DNA of 64,000 bases from DASUPK01 sp963736305. GTDB taxonomy: Bacteria; Actinomycetota; Thermoleophilia; Solirubrobacterales; 70-9. Shown piece by piece: positions 58,925 through 64,000 of this stretch. The number at the start of each line of letters is the position of its first letter. Within the stretch, counting starts at the first letter, position 1. Location: the NCBI GenBank assembly GCA_963736305.1, contig CAVTOD010000005.1, positions 992,001 to 1,056,000 on the forward strand, in the 5' to 3' direction. The notes beneath the pieces are model-generated. The model saw only the letters and a program-made list of their open reading frames with translations. It was not told the origin of the DNA and searched no databases. Both the position numbers and the translations under genes were made by a program.

Positions 58925-59190
58925 GACGCCCCCGCACCGCCGGCCGGTTCGGTGGCGGTCACGGCACCCCGGCGAGTGTCCCGGTTTGCGATCAGCCACC
59001 GCCCGCAGCCCGAGGAGTGAAACCACCACTCGCGCTGCGGCCCCGCGGTGTTCCCTCTGAAGTACAGGTAGGAGCTGAGCTCGCGGCGGGTCGGCGGGCG
59101 GCCGGTCGGTCGGTCCATCACCTCGCCGCCGTAGACGAACTCAGTCGCCTCGCGCTGTCCACAGTGGGGGCAGGTGACGAGGAACGACAC
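58921..59190 (-). CDS. soxD: Sarcosine oxidase delta subunit (zinc-binding)
   Basis: 89 residues from GTG 59190. Small SoxD protein: SFLVTCPHCGQREATEFVYGGEV with the CPHC zinc pair, DRPTGRPPTRRELSSYLYFRGNTAGPQREWWFHSSGCGRWLIANRDT with the His/Cys second pair (WFHSSGC). Structural zinc subunit bridging alpha and beta in heterotetrameric sarcosine oxidase. It overlaps soxA by 4 bases and is 3 bases after the upstream HMT gene. The trailing TEPAGGAGAS is not conserved. Confidence 0.93.
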   Translation of the reverse strand: MSFLVTCPHCGQREATEFVYGGEVMDRPTGRPPTRRELSSYLYFRGNTAGPQREWWFHSSGCGRWLIANRDTRRGAVTATEPAGGAGAS

Positions 59191-59193
59191 GGG

Positions 59194-60186
59194 TCAGCTC
59201 CCCAGCTCGAGAGGCTCGGATGGCGGGACGCCGCTCGCGGTACTCCGCAGGGCCACCACGTGCTCGGGCGTGACCCCGCAGCAGCCGCCGATCACGCGCG
59301 CTCCGGCATCGAGCCAGGAGCGCGCCATGTCCGCGTACTCGTCCGGGCCCACGGCCGGATCGAACTCCCACTCCGCCCCCGCACCGTGGCCCAGGTTCGG
59401 ATAGCAGCCGACCGGCAGGCTGGTCGCTGACCGAAGCGACTCAACGGTCTCGCGGATGCCATCGGCGGGCACGCAGTTGGTGAGGATCGCCCGCACCCCG
59501 AGGCCCTCGAGCCGCGCCAGGGCGTGGGCAAATGCCTCGGGATCAGGGTCGGGCACCGGTTCGCCGTCGGCGTGCGCCATCGCGCCGTGGCCGCGGCGGA
59601 AGCTGACCCAGACCGGGAGGCCGGTGTCGGCGACCAGCTCGATCGTCTCGAGGGCGAGCTCATCCGGAACTGCCTCGAGCGTCTCGAGGATGACCATATC
59701 CGGCGGTTCCGCCTGCCAGGCCCAGGAGAGGAGCTCGAGCCGCCCCTGCGCCTTGCGGTCGAGCAACGCCGAGTTGGCGCAGAAGGCGACGGCGCACTCG
59801 CCGCCGCGGCCCGCCTCGTCCACGGCCTGGCGCGCGAGCCTGATCCCCAGTCGGGCGGCGTATGCCCAGAGCGGCTCGCGGCCGGGGCCTGAGGGTGCGT
59901 TGGGCGACTGGTCGGCGGCCTCGAGGACGGACCAGGTGTTGGTCGAGATCACGTCGGCGCCCGCGGCGACGTAGCGTCGGTGCACCTCGAGGACCTCCAT
60001 CGGTCCCTCGAACAGGGCCCACGTTCCCCAGGGCTGGCTCGAGGCATCGCGGTCCTGCTCGCGAACCCGCTGCAGCTCCGTGGCGACGCCGCCGTCGAGG
60101 ACGACCGTGACGCCGCCGTCGAGGATCCTGTCGATCCGCTCGTAGGCCGGCGGGACAGGCAGCTCCATCATGTAGTGCGCGGTCAT
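59194..60186 (-). CDS. Homocysteine S-methyltransferase family protein
   Basis: 330 residues, ATG 60186 overlapping the fusion gene's stop (ATGA). HMT/BHMT barrel: VTVVLDGGVATELQRVREQDRDASS, VHRRYVAAGADVISTNTWS, ...ECAVAFCANSALLDRKAQG, and the zinc ligands in AILTNCVPADG and ARVIGGCCGVTPEHVVAL. Zinc activates homocysteine; methyl donor may be betaine, S-methylmethionine or another onium. The MCVPA(D/P) context and substrate loop differ from the neighbour (E. coli MmuM has NCxxP). Located just before the Sox genes, so a methyl donor arising in their pathway is likely. Short for the family but complete. Confidence 0.93.
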   Translation of the reverse strand: MTAHYMMELPVPPAYERIDRILDGGVTVVLDGGVATELQRVREQDRDASSQPWGTWALFEGPMEVLEVHRRYVAAGADVISTNTWSVLEAADQSPNAPSGPGREPLWAYAARLGIRLARQAVDEAGRGGECAVAFCANSALLDRKAQGRLELLSWAWQAEPPDMVILETLEAVPDELALETIELVADTGLPVWVSFRRGHGAMAHADGEPVPDPDPEAFAHALARLEGLGVRAILTNCVPADGIRETVESLRSATSLPVGCYPNLGHGAGAEWEFDPAVGPDEYADMARSWLDAGARVIGGCCGVTPEHVVALRSTASGVPPSEPLELGS

Positions 60187-62033
60187 GCGACCCTCCGCCG
60201 CTCGCGCGGCACGAAGCCGTGATCGGCGGAGATCTCCAGCAGATAGGCGACCATCGTCTCCTCCTCGCCAAATCGCAGGTGGTAGGCATCGGACTGGTCC
60301 TCGACCCGGCCGATCTGCTCGGCGTAGGCGGCCAGCGCCGGTCCGAGCTCGAGAAAGGCGAAATCGACCACCTGTGAGCGCAGCCCGTCTTGCTGGAGCT
60401 GGCGGAGCGTCTCTCGCTCGCTCAGGATCGAGAGCTGCATCACGTAGGCGCGACCCTCGGGATCGAGCAGCATTGGCAGCAGCGTGAGCAGGTGGTCGAA
60501 GAGGCTGCGGCCCCAGTAGTCCAGCGGCCGGTGGCTGCCGAGCTGGTCCACCGGGTCATTGGGCATCTGGTAGAGGCTGGCGACGACCACGTCGTAGCGT
60601 TGCTGCGGGTCCCACGGGTAGAGGTCCACCTGCTCGCCTGAGACGCGATCGGCGACCCCATTGCGGAAGGCGTTGCTGAGCGTGTTCGCCACCGCCCGTT
60701 TGTCGATATCGATCGCGTGGACCGACTCGGCGCCGTTCAGGGCAAGCTGCGCGGTCAGCAGGCCGGTGCCGCAGCCGACGTCGAGGCACCGTTTGCCCTC
60801 CCCGACCCCGTTCATGAAGAGGTGCTTCCAGATCAGGAAGCTGCCCTGGGTCGGGACGAACACGCCGGGCTCGACCAGCAGCTCGGGCATCGGCAGGGGG
60901 TAGAGGGAGCGCTCGCGCGAGTCGCGCCAGTCCTGGAGCGGGGCGGCCGCCGGCTCGGCGGGGCGCTCCGCCAGGTCGCCGCCGTAGCGCTCGAACGAGG
61001 TGGACCGGGGGCCGGGTCGCGTGCCCGCGAGCCGCGCCTTGGCGGCGGCGATGTGCTCCGGGCGGACGCCGCAGCAGCCGCCGATCAGCTGCGCCCCCTC
61101 CTCTCGCCACTCCGCGGCGAGCTCGGCGTACTCGGGGCCGGCGATCTCCCGGTCGAAGGCCCAGCCGGCCTCGGTGTAGTAGCCGAGGTTGGGATAGACG
61201 CCGAGCGGAAGGTCGGTGAAGTCCCGCAGCCAGGGCAGCATCCCCGCGACGTGATCGGGCGGGATGCAGTTGATCATCAGCGCTCCGGCGCCCATCTCCT
61301 CGAAGCGGCGAGCCGCCCTCCCGAAGAGGTCGCCCTCAGGGCCTCCCCAGTGCTGGCCGAACACCCCGCAGAGACCGTGACGGCAGCGCCTGAAGCTCAG
61401 CCAGACCGGGAAGCCGCTGGCGATCAGCGCCTCGACGCCGCGGAAGGTGACGTCCTGGACCAACGACATCGTCTCGAGCAGAACCAGGTCGGGCGGCTCC
61501 TCCTCGAAGACGCGGGCGAGCAGCTCCAGTCGCTCCAGCCCATGCTCGTCGGCGACGTCGCCATGAAGGCTGAAGGCCACGGCGACCTCCCCCTGACGGC
61601 CGACGTCGGCCACGGCCTGGCGGGCGAGCCTGATCCCGCGGCGGGCGAGCTCCATCCAATCCCCGGCGGCCATCCCGGAGAGGGCGCCCTCGCCGTTCAT
61701 CGCGCTCTGGATCCCCCAGGTGTCGGTCGAGATCACGTCGCAGCCGACCTCGGCGTAGCCGCGGTGGACCTGCTTGACGGCCTCGGGTGCGTTGAGCAGC
61801 GCATAGATCCCCCACATCGCGTCATCGCGAAGCTCGTAGCCGGGAATCTCGAGCTCCTCCAGCTCGGTGGCGATGCCGCCGTCGAGGATCACGCACTCCT
61901 GTGCCGAGAGAAGCCCCTCCATGCGGCGGTAGGCCGGGGAGCGGTGTCCCGCCGTACCGGCTCCATCCGGCGCGGGCTCCGTCCGGGAGCGCGTCGCCGA
62001 GGCCAGCAACTCCGCACCTCGAGCTCGGGTCAA
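60183..62033 (-). CDS. Homocysteine S-methyltransferase fused to a SAM-dependent methyltransferase
   Basis: 616 residues from TTG 62033, preceded at 7 bases by AAGGAG; the ATG at 62066 and TTG at 62081 lack a site and overlap the operator. Residues about 35-350 are an HMT barrel: ECVILDGGIATELEELEIPGYELRDD, VISTDTWGIQSAMNG, and zinc ligands in LMINCIPPDHVAG and QLIGGCCGVRPEH. Residues about 390-616 are a class I methyltransferase: VEPGVFVPTQGSFLIWKHLFMNG, motif I KRCLDVGCGTGLLTAQLA, IDIDKRAVANTLSNAFRNG, then YDVVVASLYQMPNDPVDQLG. The two parts are joined by an acidic linker. The MTase part resembles the N-terminal half of plant methionine S-methyltransferase in layout. First gene of the Sox operon. 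Confidence 0.9.
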   Translation of the reverse strand: MTRARGAELLASATRSRTEPAPDGAGTAGHRSPAYRRMEGLLSAQECVILDGGIATELEELEIPGYELRDDAMWGIYALLNAPEAVKQVHRGYAEVGCDVISTDTWGIQSAMNGEGALSGMAAGDWMELARRGIRLARQAVADVGRQGEVAVAFSLHGDVADEHGLERLELLARVFEEEPPDLVLLETMSLVQDVTFRGVEALIASGFPVWLSFRRCRHGLCGVFGQHWGGPEGDLFGRAARRFEEMGAGALMINCIPPDHVAGMLPWLRDFTDLPLGVYPNLGYYTEAGWAFDREIAGPEYAELAAEWREEGAQLIGGCCGVRPEHIAAAKARLAGTRPGPRSTSFERYGGDLAERPAEPAAAPLQDWRDSRERSLYPLPMPELLVEPGVFVPTQGSFLIWKHLFMNGVGEGKRCLDVGCGTGLLTAQLALNGAESVHAIDIDKRAVANTLSNAFRNGVADRVSGEQVDLYPWDPQQRYDVVVASLYQMPNDPVDQLGSHRPLDYWGRSLFDHLLTLLPMLLDPEGRAYVMQLSILSERETLRQLQQDGLRSQVVDFAFLELGPALAAYAEQIGRVEDQSDAYHLRFGEEETMVAYLLEISADHGFVPRERRRVA

Positions 62034-62068
62034 GCGATCTCTCCTTCCGCCCGGGAGACTACACATGC

Positions 62069-62078
62069 CTGTATACAG
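62069..62078. promoter_or_regulatory. CTGTATACAG palindrome, operon side
   Basis: Perfect 10-base palindrome 35 bases upstream of the HMT-MTase TTG start. Identical copy at 62144. TGTATACA cores are typical of GntR-type (FCD) regulators. Confidence 0.75.
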
Positions 62079-62143
62079 CAATCCAGTCCTTGGCCCAAAT
62101 AGTGCCCGGATCTTGCCTGAAACAGACCATCAACGGGTAGGTT

Positions 62144-62153
62144 CTGTATACAG
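62144..62153. promoter_or_regulatory. CTGTATACAG palindrome, Rieske side
   Basis: Second identical copy, 75 bases from the first (seven helical turns), 56 bases before the Rieske ATG. The pair may allow looping by one regulator that controls both divergent promoters. Confidence 0.75.
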
Positions 62154-62165
62154 TTCGTGCGTAGA

Positions 62166-62188
62166 GCATCCGCGGAGGCCGCGGATGC
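62166..62188 (+). promoter_or_regulatory. Perfect 10-bp hairpin in the Rieske gene leader
   Basis: GCATCCGCGG (62166-62175) and CCGCGGATGC (62179-62188) are exact complements around an AGG loop. In the mRNA this is a very stable hairpin, ending about 6 bases before the GAGGAGG ribosome site and 20 before ATG 62209. Could be a translational control element or an operator. Confidence 0.72.
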
Positions 62189-62208
62189 CAAGAGGTGAGG
62201 AGGAAGAG

Positions 62209-63408
62209 ATGAGCCAGACCAACGGCAGCCCGGACGGCGATATCCGCGAGGTCCCGGAGACCTTCAAGCTCTCGGACTGGCCGCGCAACTGCTGGTACGC
62301 GGCGGCCTACGACGTCGAGTTGAAGCGCGAGTTGCTCGGCCGCCGGATCGGCGACCACAGCCTCGTCATGTACCGCCGCGAGGACGGTGAGCCCGTCGCT
62401 CTGGAGAATGCCTGCTGGCACCGGCTGATGCCGCTCTCCGAGGGCAAGATCGAGGGCGACAACGTCGCCTGTGCCTACCACGGCCTCGTCTACAACCCGG
62501 AGGGCCGTTGCGTCTTCATGCCCTCCCAGAAGACGATCAACCCCGCCGCGCGGGTGCGCCGCTACCCGGTCGCCGAGCGGCACCGCTTCGTCTGGGTGTG
62601 GACCGGCGATCCCGCCCTCGCCGATCCAGGTCTGATCCCCGACCTGCACTGGAACGACGATTCGGAGTGGGCCGGCGACGGGAAGCTGATCCACCTCGAG
62701 TGCGGCTACAAGCTGATCGTCGACAACCTGATGGATCTCACCCACGAGACCTTCGTGCACGGCGCGAGCATCGGCCAGCGCTCGATCGCCGAGGTGCCGT
62801 TCGAGGTCACGCACGGCCGGAACTCCGCCACCGTGACCCGCTGGATGGAGAACGTGGATCCGCCGCCGTTCTGGAAGATGCAGCTGGAGTGGAAGCAGGG
62901 CAGGCCGGCCGGCAAGGTCGATCGCTGGCAGATCATCCACTTCCAGGCGCCGAGCACGATCGCGATCGACGTCGGAGTCGCCCCCACCGGGACCGGCGCT
63001 CCCGAGGGCGATCGCTCGGAGGGCGTCAACGGCTACGTGCTCAACACGATGACTCCCGAGACCGAGCGGACCTGCCACTACTTCTGGGCCTTCGTCCGCA
63101 ACTACAACCTGGACGACCAGCGGATCACGACGCTGATTCGCGAGGGGGTGTCGGGTGTCTTCGGCGAGGACGAGGTGGTGCTGGCCGCGCAGCAACGGGG
63201 CGTCGACGACCACCCCGACAAGCAGTTCTACAACCTGAACATCGACGGCGGGGCGATGTGGGCCCGGCGCCTGATCGACAAGGTGATCGCCGAGGAGGCC
63301 GGGGACGAGCGCTACCGGGCGTCCGCGGAGGAGGCGCGGAGCGAGGAGGGCACCTCAACCAGGGTCGAGGCGACGGAGGCCGATGCCGAGCGCCTCGGAG
63401 TCAAGTGA
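62209..63408 (+). CDS. Rieske [2Fe-2S] aromatic-ring-hydroxylase-like demethylase (VanA/GbcA type)
   Basis: 399 residues from ATG 62209, with GAGGAGGAAGAG upstream. Rieske domain: NACWHRLMPLSEGKIEGDNVACAYHGLVYNPEGRC gives CXH and CX2H with 16 residues between the second pairs, so a [2Fe-2S] Rieske centre. The catalytic domain (about residues 160-390) shows NLMDLTHETFVHGASIGQ, containing the mononuclear iron His pair (in DLTHE and VHG) and Asp. The pattern is like vanillate O-demethylase VanA; glycine-betaine and stachydrine demethylases are the related N-demethylating branch. It is the terminal oxygenase of a two-component system with the following reductase. Divergent from the Sox operon; see CTGTATACAG sites. 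Unusual: CWHR where VanA has CPHR. Confidence 0.93.
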   Translation: MSQTNGSPDGDIREVPETFKLSDWPRNCWYAAAYDVELKRELLGRRIGDHSLVMYRREDGEPVALENACWHRLMPLSEGKIEGDNVACAYHGLVYNPEGRCVFMPSQKTINPAARVRRYPVAERHRFVWVWTGDPALADPGLIPDLHWNDDSEWAGDGKLIHLECGYKLIVDNLMDLTHETFVHGASIGQRSIAEVPFEVTHGRNSATVTRWMENVDPPPFWKMQLEWKQGRPAGKVDRWQIIHFQAPSTIAIDVGVAPTGTGAPEGDRSEGVNGYVLNTMTPETERTCHYFWAFVRNYNLDDQRITTLIREGVSGVFGEDEVVLAAQQRGVDDHPDKQFYNLNIDGGAMWARRLIDKVIAEEAGDERYRASAEEARSEEGTSTRVEATEADAERLGVK

Positions 63409-63423
63409 CTTGGGAGGGGGCAG

Positions 63424-64000
63424 GTGGCTACGACTGTGACGCCCGAGCTCGCCCCAGCGCCTGGCCGCCACTGGAGCGACGCGGCGATCAGATCGGTGCG
63501 CGATGTCGCCAGCGATGTGCGCATGATCGAGATCGAGCCGTCCGCCGGAGTGCGGCCCTACCCGACAGGAAGCCATCTCGACATCGCCGTCGAGATTGAC
63601 GGCCTGCCGGACCTCCGCTCGTACTCCCTGATAGGCGAGCGCCCGGTCGACGGCGCCTACCGGATCGCGGTCAAGGAGCTCCCCGACAGCCGCGGCGGCT
63701 CGGTCTGGGTGCGCGCGCTCGAGCCGGGCCTGGCGGTGCAGGTCTCGGAACCGGCCAGCAACTTCGAGCTGCAGTTCGGCCGGGAGGAGTACCTGCTGAT
63801 CGCCGGCGGGATCGGGATCACGCCGATGGTCGGCATGGCCCATGCGCTCGAGCGCCACGGGAGACCCTTCCGGCTGCTCTACGCCGCTCACACCCGCGAG
63901 CAGATGCCCTTCCTCGACGAGCTCTCGGAGCTCCTGGGCGATCGCCTCGAGCTGTTCGTCTCGGCGGAGGGCGACCGCATCGACCTCGGCGGCGAGATCG
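63424..64000 (+). CDS. Rieske oxygenase reductase, ferredoxin-NAD(P)H reductase type (3' end off window)
   Basis: First 192 codons from GTG 63424, preceded by GGGAGGGGG. FNR-like front: RDVASDVRMIEIEPSAGVRPYPTGSHLDIAVEI, RSYSLIGERPVDGAYRIAVKELPDSRGGSVWVRAL (flavin-binding RxYS), NFELQFGREEYLLIAGGIGITPMVGMAHALERHG (NAD-binding GGxGITP) and LLYAAHTREQMPFLDELSELLGDRLELFVSAEG. The expected C-terminal plant-type [2Fe-2S] ferredoxin domain lies beyond position 64000. VanB/GbcB-like: transfers electrons from NAD(P)H to the Rieske protein. Starts 15 bases after it, so same operon. Confidence 0.92.
   Translation, partial: MATTVTPELAPAPGRHWSDAAIRSVRDVASDVRMIEIEPSAGVRPYPTGSHLDIAVEIDGLPDLRSYSLIGERPVDGAYRIAVKELPDSRGGSVWVRALEPGLAVQVSEPASNFELQFGREEYLLIAGGIGITPMVGMAHALERHGRPFRLLYAAHTREQMPFLDELSELLGDRLELFVSAEGDRIDLGGEI

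Noticed and set aside
62034..62081. Longer start (62066 or 62081) for the HMT-MTase fusion
   Set aside because: No ribosome site, and it would overlap the operator; TTG 62033 has AAGGAG at proper spacing.
62065..62208. N-terminal extension of the Rieske protein from ATG 62065
   Set aside because: The extension would cover both CTGTATACAG sites and the hairpin and lacks homology; ATG 62209 has a strong ribosome site.
1..64000. tRNA, rRNA, insertion sequences and CRISPR arrays
   Set aside because: I looked for cloverleaf sequences, transposase motifs with terminal repeats, and regularly spaced repeats, and saw none I could support by eye.

Overview
The window is gene-dense, high-GC bacterial chromosome with many GTG/TTG starts and ATGA/GTGA/TGATG overlaps. 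The gene set (HemQ-type coproheme decarboxylase, actinobacterial-type holin plus DUF3618 pair, several MMPL transporters, P450s, many acyl-CoA genes, secreted proteins with Cys/Lys-rich C-terminal tails) points to Actinomycetota, most likely Thermoleophilia/Solirubrobacterales. That placement is inferred from gene content; no rRNA is present. I found no tRNA, rRNA, CRISPR array, insertion sequence, or gene-free stretch longer than 300 bases.

Layout. 1-7.8 kb: the 5' part of a sigma-70 factor, an MMPL transporter, a small lipid set (2TM protein, enoyl-CoA hydratase, biotin carrier), a glycosyltransferase, glycerol kinase with a clear terminator, and an acyltransferase. 7.8-15.8 kb: MBL hydrolase, two SDRs, an MFS transporter with a Cys-containing C-terminal extension, a second MMPL, and a TetR gene sharing an ACGACCGGTCGT-type operator with a small DUF4242-like gene. 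15.9-18.5 kb: two translationally coupled secreted proteins (P-domain-like; beta-propeller plus P-domain-like) with Cys/Lys tails. 18.5-29.3 kb: lipid/xenobiotic oxidation (two acyl-CoA dehydrogenases, two SnoaL-like proteins, YciI-like protein, two P450s, a third MMPL) and a GGDEF/HD-GYP signalling protein.

29.4-35.0 kb is one tightly coupled operon: enoyl-CoA hydratase, acyl-CoA carboxylase beta chain, a 98-aa unknown, a BKACE enzyme, a CaiB/BaiF CoA-transferase and a MerR regulator; it looks like a self-regulated route for an unidentified beta-keto or branched acid. 35-43.5 kb holds two broken membrane-protein genes (ICMT-like methyltransferase, MscS-like channel), a nitrilase/TetR pair with its own operator, an alpha/beta hydrolase leading into a 44-aa microprotein/holin/DUF3618 module, DegV, a second epimerase and a thioredoxin-fold protein. 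43.5-53.4 kb has envelope glycan genes (including a GT4 fused to a flippase-like membrane domain), an iron-sulfur/heme island (IscA-like, CGFS glutaredoxin, unknown 92-aa protein, BolA, ferredoxin-NADP reductase, HemQ) and a third broken membrane-protein gene.

53.4-64 kb is the most interesting part: a divergent methyl/C1 catabolism locus. On the minus strand seven genes run HMT::SAM-methyltransferase fusion, HMT, soxD, soxA, soxG, soxB, purU, all overlapping or a few bases apart. Divergently there is a VanA/GbcA-type Rieske oxygenase and its reductase, the latter cut by the window end. The shared 175-bp intergenic region carries two identical CTGTATACAG palindromes and a perfect 10-bp hairpin. 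The genes suggest oxidative demethylation of an N- or O-methylated compound, methyl capture by homocysteine, sarcosine oxidation to methylene-THF, and folate recycling by PurU.
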